Shown here in pieces: positions 44,601-54,137 of a stretch of 64,000 bases of DNA. Each line of letters starts with the position of its first letter. Position 1 is the first letter of the stretch. Below the pieces are notes generated by a model. The model had not been told where the DNA came from and did not search any database. It saw only the letters and a program-made list of their open reading frames with translations. Made by a program: the position numbers and the translations under genes. The DNA comes from Desulfofustis glycolicus DSM 9705 (GTDB taxonomy: Bacteria; Desulfobacterota; Desulfobulbia; Desulfobulbales; Desulfocapsaceae), in NCBI RefSeq assembly GCF_900130015.1, contig NZ_FQXS01000009.1:112559-176558 (forward strand). The letters run 5' to 3'.

Positions 44601-45224
44601 GATGAGCGGCTGCTGGCCGATCGGTGCCGCAGTTTCGGTCTTGCCGTCGCGATTCCGGCACTTCGGGAGTTGCTGCGTCGTTGCGTGACCACCCCGTTGC
44701 TGCCGGGCCGGGAGCGAGCCCCGAACTTTTCACTGGCCGATCTCGATGGCCGGTGGCTGGTCAAGGAGATGGCCTTTACGCTGTCGCTGGCGTCCGGCTC
44801 AACTCAACAGATCAACGAGCTGCTGACCGTCGATCCCGCCTGTTCACCACTGTCGCACCGCGATATCGGCGGCTATCTGACCGGCTTTATCGATTTGCTC
44901 TGCCGTCATGACGGCCGCTATTACCTGATTGACTACAAGACCAACCAACTCGGCGGCGATGACGCCTATGGTCCCGAATCGTTGCTGGCGGCCATGCGGT
45001 CTCACCATTACGGCCTGCAATACTGGCTCTACACCGTCGTCCTGCATCGCTCACTGCGCCGCTGGCTGCCCGATTACCGCTATGAGAGACATTTCGGCGG
45101 GGTTTTCTATCCGTTCTTGAGGGGCATGCATCCGGACAGCCCGGGGGACTCGGTCTATTTTACGGTTCCCGACGGTGACCGGGTCGTACGATTGGAGCGT
45201 TGTTTTGCCGGGGGAAACCGATGA
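41676..45224 (+). CDS. recB: Exodeoxyribonuclease V beta chain (RecB helicase-nuclease)
   Basis: A 1182-residue UvrD-type helicase with C-terminal nuclease. Walker A is ASAGTGKTFS (23-32), Walker B/DEAD-type region LIDEFQDTDSGQW (near 386) and GDPKQAIYRFRGAD (near 418), and later motif VVTMHSAKGLEFAVVF. The RecB nuclease core is intact: GFIDLL (Asp near 1072) and LIDYKTN (Asp1086, Lys1088). It is coupled to recC and recD by 4-bp ATGA overlaps. Together they process double-strand ends. Confidence 0.97.
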   Translation: MSGPDNFDPFWSPILPGINLIEASAGTGKTFSIVMLVLRAVVELGLKIDEIQVVTYTSAATDELRERVRARLLEARQQVAEDATKQRKHAGGDDRLADWLAAAGPDGRVRQRLDLALLDIDRAPIQTIHAFCQTVLQEQALESGQLFDLEVTADVTAIRDRLVEDFWRTRLYPLAPRYARLVCSSFAGPAQLYRSIAGAENLLCDVLPPPLSIHDACSEIDLSLASLRTWWSAGGRGLLDWLVEMRRGGYLLAAAADDLPRLADELVGSLEQDLAPTAETVAWMTEAALLASLSGKRLRSQERKNEILATAPLSGGIVDTYLAAVAGLLCALRVELAHFLRSGLSVGVRHRGLIGFDDLITGLAEAVSKPSGASLCNQVGARYRMALIDEFQDTDSGQWSIFSRLFGTGKHYLYLIGDPKQAIYRFRGADIYSYFRARQQADRRLTLQYNYRAHPGLMTAVNRLLHDVPIAGQLYRPVQPAKTADQGRLVESGGDEAGLIYCQLGPALNDKHWSSETAGEAIGAWVVGEVARLLGDGGPRCLAEVAGDGGKGRTLHPEDIAVLVRSNGEAAVYQQRFRRLGIPAVVTGRHSVFQTSECESLLQVLPAIVRPTDRDLLKTALSCDWFGLDGAQHYRIGADDAALSVIQQRFHLYLTRWREQGFLPMFTGLLRDEQIHLALAHRPDARRRLTNIQHLAELIQQHQRRGHLSCDQTVSWLQRAAEGNEVVEDALVRLADDGRALQVVTMHSAKGLEFAVVFCPSLLTPSYQHRDLSVVFAHDETGRRVCDLGSEHFAAHRERELDEEREENLRLAYVAITRATLRCYLLWADIAGHGQRPSSFTSPLGQLLFAGMAADYADQVARLQNLGSRESCGYRLIEALPPVSYRPHAIGGSLAGPRPRGVRSLQPVRTRTSFSALAMLGGRHTAERAVAAFDEGTATSGDEAETPLPSGARFGSVVHEILEEYDFGELAGDDIDERLLADRCRSFGLAVAIPALRELLRRCVTTPLLPGRERAPNFSLADLDGRWLVKEMAFTLSLASGSTQQINELLTVDPACSPLSHRDIGGYLTGFIDLLCRHDGRYYLIDYKTNQLGGDDAYGPESLLAAMRSHHYGLQYWLYTVVLHRSLRRWLPDYRYERHFGGVFYPFLRGMHPDSPGDSVYFTVPDGDRVVRLERCFAGGNR

Positions 45225-46852
45225 GAGACACGGAGCAATCACTGCTGGAACCGGTTCTGACGACTTTTCTGACCGAGCGTTGCGGTCTTGCGCAGCCGCA
45301 GCGGGTGCGTTTTGCTGCTCTTGTTGCGACACTGCTCACTGCGGTGCGCGGCGGGCACAGCTGTATTGCGGTGGCTGAGGAGGATCGCGCCGTGCTGGCC
45401 GCCTCTCGCATCGTCTCCAGCGGCGCACCGGCCCCGCTGGTCCTCTCGGGTGCCCGTCTCTACCTGCATCGGTTTTATCACTACGAGAAGCGGCTGGCCG
45501 ACATCCTCCAGATCCTCGCCGAGCGATCCGCAGCCGCCGAGCAACCGGCGCTCCTGCTTGACGAGTGGTTTCCGGCAACGGACGCACAACCGGATCTGCA
45601 GCGAGAGGCGGCCAGAATGGCGCTGTCCGGCCGACTGACCATCATTACCGGGGGGCCGGGCACCGGCAAGACGACAACGGTGGCCCGAATCGTCGGTCTG
45701 CTGCTCGTCTGCTGCGGCGCCTCGCTGAAGATCACGCTGGCCGCCCCGACCGGCAAGGCGGCGGTTCGCCTGCAAGAGTCCCTGCAGCAGCATCTCCCCG
45801 GACTGCCGCTATCCAAGGAACTGAAAGAGGCCTTTCCCGACCGGGCCCAGACCGTGCACCGGCTGCTCGGCGTGCGCCGCCACGCGACACGCTTCGTTCA
45901 TACCGGGGATAACCCGTTACCCTGGGACGTGGTGATTGTCGACGAGGCGTCGATGGTCGATCTGGCCCTGATGTGTAAATTGGTCGAAGCGCTCCGTGAC
46001 GGGTCGCGGCTGATCCTGCTCGGTGACAAGGACCAGCTGAGCTCCGTCGAGTCGGGCGCGGTGCTCGGCGATTGTGTCCGCTCGCTGCCGCAACGGGTGG
46101 TGGCGCTGCAGCGGAGCTACCGTTTTCAGCGACGGCTTGCCGATTTTGCCGCGGCCGTCAACGACGGGGCGGCGGCGCAGGCCGTGGAATTGATCGATCG
46201 GCCCGAATCGCCGGTGAGCCGCGGTGACGAAAACTGGCAGCTGTTGCTGGAAACGGCGTATGGCCGTTACCTGACCGCCGTTGCCACAGCCACGTCCATT
46301 GCCGCCTACCCGGAGTTGTTTGCCCTGTTTGCCCGTTTTCGCGTTTTGTGCGCCCTGCGCCACGGTCCACGCGGCGCGGCCGGTTTCAACGAGCGGATCG
46401 AGCGCCTTCTGGCCGGCAGCGGCATGATCCCGGCAGGGCACGGGTGGTACCCCGGGCGGCCGGTGATCATCACCCGCAACGATTATGCGCTGGGGCTTTA
46501 CAACGGAGATATCGGCCTGTGCCTGCCCGACCCGCAGCGCGGCGGGGAGGCGGCGGTCTGGTTCGAGCGGCGCGGGGAGCTGCCGCGCTCATTGCTGCCG
46601 GTGCAATTGCCTGCCTTGGAGACGGCCTGGGCAATGACCGTCCATAAGAGCCAGGGCTCGGAATTCGATCAGGTCGTCATCGTCCTGCCTGAGGCGCCCA
46701 ACCGGATTCTCAGTCGGGAGCTGCTTTATACGGCGGTCACCAGGGCCAGAAAGCGGGTGATTCTACTGGCCGACGACGAGGCGCTGACGGCGGCGATCGA
46801 CCGGCCGACCGTTCGTTGCAGCGGGCTGGCGGAGCGCTTGTTGGCCCAATGA
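45221..46852 (+). CDS. recD: Exodeoxyribonuclease V alpha chain (RecD helicase)
   Basis: A 543-residue 5'-3' superfamily 1B helicase subunit of RecBCD. Walker A GGPGTGKTTT (144-153), Walker B VIVDEASMVDL, GDKDQLSSVESGAVLGD and the C-terminal motif AMTVHKSQGSEFDQV with ELLYTAVTRARKRV. The ATG at 45221 overlaps the recB stop; a longer frame reads within recB. The order recC-recB-recD, without ptrA between, makes one compact operon. A repeat region follows. Confidence 0.96.
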   Translation: MRDTEQSLLEPVLTTFLTERCGLAQPQRVRFAALVATLLTAVRGGHSCIAVAEEDRAVLAASRIVSSGAPAPLVLSGARLYLHRFYHYEKRLADILQILAERSAAAEQPALLLDEWFPATDAQPDLQREAARMALSGRLTIITGGPGTGKTTTVARIVGLLLVCCGASLKITLAAPTGKAAVRLQESLQQHLPGLPLSKELKEAFPDRAQTVHRLLGVRRHATRFVHTGDNPLPWDVVIVDEASMVDLALMCKLVEALRDGSRLILLGDKDQLSSVESGAVLGDCVRSLPQRVVALQRSYRFQRRLADFAAAVNDGAAAQAVELIDRPESPVSRGDENWQLLLETAYGRYLTAVATATSIAAYPELFALFARFRVLCALRHGPRGAAGFNERIERLLAGSGMIPAGHGWYPGRPVIITRNDYALGLYNGDIGLCLPDPQRGGEAAVWFERRGELPRSLLPVQLPALETAWAMTVHKSQGSEFDQVVIVLPEAPNRILSRELLYTAVTRARKRVILLADDEALTAAIDRPTVRCSGLAERLLAQ

Positions 46853-46857
46853 CTCAG

Positions 46858-47157
46858 GGCGCGACAGGTTTCAACCAGTCCTCCGCGAACTATAAAGAAA
46901 ATCGGCGGCGTGGTCGGAAGGGCTGACCGGTCCTACCTTCGGCGGCTGCGCTGCGGCCTGATCGGCTGGCTTCCGAGGCCGGCAGACAGGCCATCCATGG
47001 CCTGACCGCCGGCTGCGGACGTCCTGTCCGCAGCCCTACGGGCCTGATTCTCCAGCCCGCCGGGCCTTCACGATGCCGCCTCCGGTAGAACCGGCCAGCC
47101 CCGGGGAATTGATTTTCATATCCCCCCATGACTGGGAGTCACAACGACCCATGAAAT
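46858..47157 (+). repeat. Short palindrome followed by long modular repeat, copy D
   Basis: 46860-46890 is a short-palindrome copy (GCGCGACAGGTTTCAACC with AGTCCTCCGCGAAC). From 46897 GAAAATCGGCGGCGTGGTCGG begins a full-length long element running to CCCCGGGGAATTGATTTTCATAT (about 47121). A stem GGCTGCGGAC / GTCCGCAGCC (47011-47020 with 47026-47035, loop GTCCT) lies inside, and AGGCCATCCATGGCCT at 46988-47003 is another palindrome. The right flank GGGAGTCACAACGACCCATGAAA (47135 on) repeats the left start of other copies. It separates recD from the next gene; no gene is seen in it. Confidence 0.85.
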
Positions 47158-47203
47158 TGTTCGGTTTTGTATATAATAATCAGCAGATAAGAGAGGAGCA
47201 CAG

Positions 47204-47983
47204 ATGCTTGATTTCATCAGGGAGCATATCCGCGTCGCCGGCGATATCTGTCGCCGCGGCCAGCGCAGTCTGTCGATCGACGAAGTCGATTTTAAAGAGA
47301 GTCGGAAGGATCTGGTCACCCGGTTTGACCAGGCGGTCGAGCGCTATCTGGTCGAGCGAATCGGCGAGCGGTTTCCGGACCACGATATCATCGGCGAGGA
47401 AGAGGGTGAACGTCTCTCCGGCAGCGAGTATTGCTGGATCATCGACCCGATCGACGGGACCACGTCTTTTTGCTACAAGCAACCCTTCTATGCCGTCAGC
47501 ATCGGGCTGCGCCGGGGCACCGAGATGGTCGCCGCCGGCATCTATGCCCCGGCCCTGGAGCAGCTCTTTCTTGCAGAGCGCGGCGGTGGCGCCTTCCTAA
47601 ATGATGAGCGGCTCAAGGTTACGTCCTGTGCCCGGTTCGACGAGGCCGTGCTGGCCACCGGCTTTGCCTGTCTGCGCTCCGGTCTGCAGCACAACAACCT
47701 GGTCTACCTGGTCGAACTGCTGCCCGCCATTCGCGATATCCGCCGCTGCGGTTCGGCGGCGCTCGATCTCGCCTATGTGGCGGCCGGCAAACTCGATGGG
47801 TTCTGGGAACTCAATCTCAATCTTTACGATATCGCCGCCGGCATATTGCTCGTTACCGAGGCCGGCGGCACCGTCACCGACTTTTATGGCGGCAATGCTT
47901 TTCCGGCGCGGGGAATCGTCGCGACCAACGGCCTCATCGACAGGCAACTGCTCGACTATACCGGCCGTTATGGTGAGCCGTGA
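47204..47983 (+). CDS. Inositol-monophosphatase-family phosphatase
   Basis: A 259-residue Mg-dependent phosphatase of the IMPase/CysQ/SuhB superfamily. Metal ligands are visible: Glu66/Glu67 in DIIGEEEGE, the DPIDGTT motif (Asp81, Asp84, 81-87), and the late YDIAAG aspartate. RCGSAALDLAYVAAGKLDGFWE is the conserved fold segment. The true substrate (inositol phosphate, fructose-bisphosphate, PAP or similar) cannot be decided; PAP clearance would fit a PAPS maker nearby but is speculative. AGAGAGGAG precedes the ATG at 47204. The end overlaps the convergent kinase gene by 16 bp. Confidence 0.92.
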   Translation: MLDFIREHIRVAGDICRRGQRSLSIDEVDFKESRKDLVTRFDQAVERYLVERIGERFPDHDIIGEEEGERLSGSEYCWIIDPIDGTTSFCYKQPFYAVSIGLRRGTEMVAAGIYAPALEQLFLAERGGGAFLNDERLKVTSCARFDEAVLATGFACLRSGLQHNNLVYLVELLPAIRDIRRCGSAALDLAYVAAGKLDGFWELNLNLYDIAAGILLVTEAGGTVTDFYGGNAFPARGIVATNGLIDRQLLDYTGRYGEP

Positions 47984-50079
47984 TCGGTGTCGGCCGGGTG
48001 TCGAGCGTCGCCGAGCACCTCGCGCACCGTACCGAGCAGGGTGCGCATCGCGATCGGTTTTTTCAGAAAGGCCCTGATGCCAATGGCTCGCGCCTGGTGC
48101 TCGTCGATCCGTTCGGTGAAGCCGCTGCAGAGAATGATCGGCAGATCGGGGGCGTTGGCCAGTAACTTGCCGGCCAGCACGTCACCGGTCATACCCGGCA
48201 TCGTAAAGTCGGTGATTACCAGGTCGTAGTAGCCCGGCTGTTGTTGGCAGGAGGTCAGGGCCCGGACCGAATCCGTGCAGGTTTCGACCTGGTAGCCGAA
48301 TCGCTCGAGGATCTGCTTGGCCACCGCCGGCAGCGACGGTTCGTCGTCGACAAAGAGGATCCGGCCGGAACCGCTTGCCTGGTCGGGACTCGCCTCGTCG
48401 CCGATCTGTTCCGGCTGCCCCTGATCGAAGGCGGGAAGCAGGATAGTGAAGCGGGTCCCGACCTTCACTTCGCTGCTGACGAACAAATGGCCGTTATGAC
48501 TGGCGACGATTCCCTGGACAACTGCCAGTCCGATGCCGGTTCCCTTGCCGATGTCTTTGGTGGTGAAATAGGGATCGAAGATGTGCGGGAGAACCTCCTG
48601 GGCGATGCCGCTGCCGGTATCGTCGACAACGAGCCTGACGAAGAGTCCCGAAGACGGGTGAAGGTCAGTACCAACCATCGTTTCCGCGGCGGCGACATGA
48701 TCCACGGTGACGCTCAGCACGCCGCCGTCAGCCATGGCCTGGGCGCTGTTGGTGCAGAGATTGATGACGACCTGGTACATCTGGGTCGCATCGGCGAAGA
48801 TGATTGCATCTTCGGCGGCGAGATCGCAGCGGATGTCGACGGTCGCCGGGATTGTCGAGCGGAGAATGGTCAGGGCATCTTCGACGATCGGCTGCAGGAC
48901 GATCGGCTTTGCCTGCGGCAGCGATGTCCGGTTGAAGCTGAGCAGCTGCCGGACGATGTCTCTGGCCCGGATTGCGGCGGTGGTGATTTCCTCGAAGTGT
49001 CTGCGGCAGTGGTCGCTGCAGGTCCGGTTTAATAGAGCCAGTTCGGTATGGCCGATGATCACGCCGAGGATGTTATTGAAATCGTGAGCGATACCGCCGG
49101 TCAGGTTGCCGATGGCCTCCATCTTCTGGGCGTGCCGTAATTGCTCCTCGAGATGGGTACGCCGGTTTTGTTCCCGCCTGAGAACAATGAGCTGGGCGAT
49201 CAGGCTGCTGAATATCTCCAATGGCCGGACCGTTTCATCACTCGGCCGCCGGCCCGATTTGGCGTTGTCCACCGAGATGACGCCGATAAAATTGCCCTGG
49301 TCGTCGTTCATTCGGACAAAGAGGTTGTCGTCGGGGTGCCAGCGGTTGAGCCCCGGCGGTGCGTCCCCGTTGCCGTAAATGGTGGCTTCCTGGTTGAGGA
49401 TGTGCTTCATGGTGTGCGGGATGTAATAGCTGAACTGCCCGAATCTGATGCCGTGTTCGAAGACCCGGTCATACCAGGATTTGGGCAACTCCACATGGCG
49501 CAGCCGAACGATGATCTCCTCGTCGATGCCGGCGAAACCGATAATGTCGCGAAACGGGTAGTCATCTTTGAACAGGGAGATAATGACCCGCTGATAGTCG
49601 GAATGTTGAGCGATAGCGCGGCTGACGGTTTTGCCGATGACTTCCAGGTCCTTGATGGCCAGGGCAGCCGCGGCGGCCAGCGCCAATTGTTCGAGTTGCC
49701 GGTTGTTGGCGGAGACGGTGAGCTGGCTTTGCCGCAAGGCCTCTTCGGTGCGGTTGCGCTCGCTGATCTGCTGCTTGAGTTTACGGTTGAGTCGCAACAG
49801 GTAAAAAACGAGAGCGGCGATGCCGCCCAGGACGCCCAGCACGACAAGACCCGGGGGGTGAGGCTTGCTGAGGCCCGGCTGTCTCTCGACACGGCTCGAC
49901 GATGCCGGCCCGATAAAGGAGAGGGCGTTCGCCGGGTTGACGGCGGCGTTATAACCGCCGTCGTGACGGTCCGCTGCCGAGAGCGATTCGAGCAATATCG
50001 GAAATAGCGAGAGCAACAACGCTCCGATGAGGACCGGCCAGTTCAGGGGTCGGCAATGGCGGCGAGAGCATGGCACCAT
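47968..50079 (-). CDS. Hybrid sensor histidine kinase with C-terminal receiver domain
   Basis: A 703-residue signalling protein. Helix at about 14-33, a periplasmic-like stretch, a second helix at about 77-96, then a coiled coil, a GAF-like domain (about 140-300), HisKA with the phosphorylated histidine in GGIAHDFNNILGV (His332), HATPase (N box NLCTNSAQAM, G1 DDTGSGI, G2 GKGTGIGLAVV), and a REC domain (ILFVDDE, Asp624 in VITDFTMPGM). No output domain, so it may feed another partner; the cognate regulator is not adjacent. Signal unknown. Confidence 0.93.
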   Translation of the reverse strand: MVPCSRRHCRPLNWPVLIGALLLSLFPILLESLSAADRHDGGYNAAVNPANALSFIGPASSSRVERQPGLSKPHPPGLVVLGVLGGIAALVFYLLRLNRKLKQQISERNRTEEALRQSQLTVSANNRQLEQLALAAAAALAIKDLEVIGKTVSRAIAQHSDYQRVIISLFKDDYPFRDIIGFAGIDEEIIVRLRHVELPKSWYDRVFEHGIRFGQFSYYIPHTMKHILNQEATIYGNGDAPPGLNRWHPDDNLFVRMNDDQGNFIGVISVDNAKSGRRPSDETVRPLEIFSSLIAQLIVLRREQNRRTHLEEQLRHAQKMEAIGNLTGGIAHDFNNILGVIIGHTELALLNRTCSDHCRRHFEEITTAAIRARDIVRQLLSFNRTSLPQAKPIVLQPIVEDALTILRSTIPATVDIRCDLAAEDAIIFADATQMYQVVINLCTNSAQAMADGGVLSVTVDHVAAAETMVGTDLHPSSGLFVRLVVDDTGSGIAQEVLPHIFDPYFTTKDIGKGTGIGLAVVQGIVASHNGHLFVSSEVKVGTRFTILLPAFDQGQPEQIGDEASPDQASGSGRILFVDDEPSLPAVAKQILERFGYQVETCTDSVRALTSCQQQPGYYDLVITDFTMPGMTGDVLAGKLLANAPDLPIILCSGFTERIDEHQARAIGIRAFLKKPIAMRTLLGTVREVLGDARHPADTDHGSP

Positions 50080-50216
50080 AATAGCTCACGGTTGAAGAAA
50101 CGCGGTTACGAACTTCGCGGTTGTCGACAATTGGCCAACAATACTGGTAAAAAAGAGCAAGCGCCAGCAAAAAATGGTCAGGCGTTCGATTCCTCAGCCA
50201 CCGCTGTCGTGTTGCT

Positions 50217-51533
50217 TCAGCGCCAGGTTTCTTCGATGTGTCGGCGAAAGAAACTAATCATCGCCGCGCGAACCCGATGGTGGTCGAGAAAATAGATGGC
50301 CGGTGGGAAGAGCAGGTCGGCTACCCCGGAGTCGAAGATTCGCTTGACTTCATATTCGTCGTGGGCGACGTCACGCTGGTAGAGATAATTGACCCATGAG
50401 CGATTGGTATGAATGATAAATTCGACCCGCATGCCGCCGAGACGGGCAAAAAACTTGAGCATCGGGGTCTTGCTGCTCGAGCCTTTGGCGGTCGCCTTGT
50501 GCCGGCCGCCGGTCAGGGAATCGGTGATGTCCTCGAGGATCATGAAGGAATCAGCCCGGGTGGCGCTACGGGTCAGATGTTTCTGGAAGATCTTGACGTC
50601 GGCGGCGGAGTCGAGCACGGCCATCAGGCCGAGTTCGTCGTCGACGGCGACGGCCGGATTCTTCTCGTTTTTCCGAAGCAATTTGAGTACTTTTGCCTCC
50701 GGCGGCTTTTTGCGAATCGACACATAGATCGGTATGTCCCGGCCGGCTGCGGTAAAACGGCGCCGCTTCAGCAGGGTGAGCTTGCGTCCCGCTTCCGGCA
50801 TCACGGCGGCAACGTCTTCCCGGCGGATGACGCTGACCTCGTCACAAGAAAAATCCGGGTCGCGGTGGTGGGAGAGCAGATAGACGATGTCGTGCTCGCC
50901 GATCTTGAGCGAGGTGCTCCAGACGTATCTGTTGAGAAAATCGAGAAAAAGTGAGAAATTCTCTTCAATGTCGGTTTCGCGCTCGCGCTGGTCGATGCTG
51001 CCGGCCAGGCTCATCAGCGACAGCTTGCGCTGCGCCTCGAAACGGGCCTTCTTGTGGTAACGGTCATCGAAGGCCATCAGCAGCAGATCAACCGGGTCGG
51101 CGGTGATCTCTACCTCGTTGGTGATGGCGACGTGTGACGCATACGGGGCGAAGATCTTGCTCTTCAAGGAATTGATGACCGCGTCGGCGGTTCGGGCGTA
51201 CTCGCTGACTCGTGTCCGGATCTCTTCCGGTGTCCCGCGGATACCGAACATATTGCTGAGCAGCAGACAGGCCCGGTTGCTGCACTCGCTGCGGGCCGAC
51301 TGGTCGTCGAGCAGGGCGTCGATCTGCCTGAAGGAGTGGACGTTGAGAAACTCGAAGATCTGGCTGCGCAGCGCCCGGTATTTGGTGACGGTAATTTCAT
51401 GGGCGGAGATACGGCTTACCCAGGCGCGGTTTTCCCGGCGAAACGGACGGCTGATATCGATAGCGTCACTGACGGCGAGCGGTCCCTGCTGGTTGAGCGA
51501 GGTAAAAACGGAATGTTCATCAAGAAGCGACAT
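50217..51533 (-). CDS. Uncharacterised 438-residue protein
   Basis: I do not recognise this protein. It is soluble-looking with no signal or helices. The N-terminal half is helical (VTKYRALRSQIFEFLNVHSF, GTPEEIRTRVSEYARTADAVI); a central charged stretch (about 155-200) precedes a mixed alpha/beta C-terminal part containing FMILEDITDSLTGGRHKAT, GGMRVEFIIHTNRSWVNYLY and PPAIYFLDHHRVRAAM. The start ATG at 51533 has AGGAG 10 bases upstream. It diverges from the KdnB-like gene, sharing about 214 bp with an imperfect hairpin, so shared regulation or pathway is possible. Confidence 0.7.
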   Translation of the reverse strand: MSLLDEHSVFTSLNQQGPLAVSDAIDISRPFRRENRAWVSRISAHEITVTKYRALRSQIFEFLNVHSFRQIDALLDDQSARSECSNRACLLLSNMFGIRGTPEEIRTRVSEYARTADAVINSLKSKIFAPYASHVAITNEVEITADPVDLLLMAFDDRYHKKARFEAQRKLSLMSLAGSIDQRERETDIEENFSLFLDFLNRYVWSTSLKIGEHDIVYLLSHHRDPDFSCDEVSVIRREDVAAVMPEAGRKLTLLKRRRFTAAGRDIPIYVSIRKKPPEAKVLKLLRKNEKNPAVAVDDELGLMAVLDSAADVKIFQKHLTRSATRADSFMILEDITDSLTGGRHKATAKGSSSKTPMLKFFARLGGMRVEFIIHTNRSWVNYLYQRDVAHDEYEVKRIFDSGVADLLFPPAIYFLDHHRVRAAMISFFRRHIEETWR

Positions 51534-51675
51534 GGTCGTATAGCTCCTGCTACTATTTGCCGGCCGGTTGAATATCGATTGCCGGTGACTGTCGTTGCCC
51601 GTTTGTGATCCTGCAAAGCGCAACGTGTTGGGCAAATACCTTGAGATTTCTCCGGCCATCTGCTAAGCAGACTGA

Positions 51676-52812
<1,137 letters not shown>

Positions 52813-52817
52813 CAGGC

Positions 52818-52853
52818 GGTGGCTACCGCTGCCGTGAGGCGGTGGTAGCCACC
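52818..52853. terminator. Bidirectional hairpin between convergent kdnB and lysA
   Basis: GGTGGCTACCGCTGCC pairs with GGCGGTGGTAGCCACC over 16 bp (two G-T pairs) around a GTGA tetraloop. It is 6 bp past the kdnB stop and 20 bp before the lysA end. There is no T-run, so termination is inferred from position. Confidence 0.6.
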
Positions 52854-52873
52854 TCTACCGGTGCCCTGCGCCT

Positions 52874-54133
52874 TTAGGGGCGGAAGACGTTCTCGGCAAA
52901 GCGCAGGGTGGCGAAATAGTCGTCCACCGTTTCGGCCCGGCGGATCAGCCGGGTTGTCTTGTCGCTGCCGAGCAGCAGTTCCTGCGGTCGCAGCTTGCCG
53001 TTGTAGTTGAAACCCATCGCATGCCCGTGCGCCCCGGTGTCGTGGATGACCAGCAGATCGCCGTCGGCGATCTGCGGCAGCTGCCGCTGGACCGCGAACT
53101 TATCATTGTTCTCGCACAATGAACCGACTACGTCCACTGTTTCGGTCGGGCCGGTGCCCGTCTTGCCAATCACCTCGATGTGATGATAGGCGTCGTACAT
53201 GCCCGGACGCATCAGTGCCGACATGGAGGCGTCGACGCCGACGTAGGTGCGATAGATCTCCTTGCGGTTGATGGCCCTGGTGACCAGGGCGCCGTGCGGT
53301 CCGGTCACGTAGCGGCCGCTCTCCATATAGAGGGCCGGCATGAATCCGGTCCGGTCGCGAAATCCCTGAAACAGAGCCGTGATCTCCCGTGCCATGACGG
53401 GCAGGTCGAGGGCGTTCTGGTCCGGTCGGTACGGAATGCCGAGGCCGCCGCCGATATTGATGAAAGCGAAGGTGATGCCGAGCTGCCGCTGGATCGTCTC
53501 GGCCAGCGCCAGCAGCATGTCGGCGGTGGCCACCATGTAGCGATAATCCAGTTCGTTGGAGGCGAGCATCGTGTGCAGGCCGAAGCGTTTGGCGCCGCGT
53601 TGCCGGGCCAGGCGATAGGCGTCGACGATCTGCTCGCGGCTGACTCCGTACTTGGCTTCTACCGGGTTGCCGATAATCGCATTGCCGGCCCGTTCCGGAC
53701 CGGGATTGTAGCGGAAGCAAATCGTTTCAGGCAGATTCACCACTTTGTCGAGCAGGGTGATATCGTCGAGGTTGAGGATACTGCCGCCGTCGGCGGCGGC
53801 CATCTCGAATTCCTCGGGGCTCGTGTTGTTAGAGGTGAACATCAGGTCGTCACCCCGACCACCGACCTGCCGAGCCAGCAGCAGCTCCGGGATGGAACTG
53901 CAGTCGAAACCGAAACCGGCGTCCCGGGTGATTGCCAGGATGGCCGGATTGGGCAGGGCCTTGACGGCGTAATATTCGCGAAAACCGTCGATGCCGGCAA
54001 AGGCCTCGTTAATTTCCCGGCAGGTCTGACTGATGCCGGCCTCGTCGTAGATATGAAACGGCGTCCCGAAGTGATCGGCAAGCGCCGGCGCAAGTGGGTA
54101 TAGTCGTTCCTTGAAACTGTCTGACAACGGCAT
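52874..54133 (-). CDS. lysA: Diaminopimelate decarboxylase
   Basis: PLP-dependent last step of lysine synthesis. The 419-residue protein of the alanine-racemase-fold decarboxylase group has the PLP lysine in YYAVKALPNP (Lys58), FGFDCSSIPEL, the phosphate-binding NIGGGLGIPY and the C-terminal catalytic segment with Cys in GSLCENNDKFA, plus TGAHGHAMGFNYNG. Specificity within the group (DAP versus ornithine or lysine) is best judged as DAP. An Lrp-family gene directly upstream (4 bp gap) likely regulates it. Confidence 0.9.
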   Translation of the reverse strand: MPLSDSFKERLYPLAPALADHFGTPFHIYDEAGISQTCREINEAFAGIDGFREYYAVKALPNPAILAITRDAGFGFDCSSIPELLLARQVGGRGDDLMFTSNNTSPEEFEMAAADGGSILNLDDITLLDKVVNLPETICFRYNPGPERAGNAIIGNPVEAKYGVSREQIVDAYRLARQRGAKRFGLHTMLASNELDYRYMVATADMLLALAETIQRQLGITFAFINIGGGLGIPYRPDQNALDLPVMAREITALFQGFRDRTGFMPALYMESGRYVTGPHGALVTRAINRKEIYRTYVGVDASMSALMRPGMYDAYHHIEVIGKTGTGPTETVDVVGSLCENNDKFAVQRQLPQIADGDLLVIHDTGAHGHAMGFNYNGKLRPQELLLGSDKTTRLIRRAETVDDYFATLRFAENVFRP

Positions 54134-54137
54134 ATCA

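Noticed and set aside
46890..47129. Small ORF in repeat D repeated as similar peptides in copies A and E
   Set aside because: The similarity comes from the DNA repeat; frames occur on both strands, break in copies B and C and lack ribosome sites.
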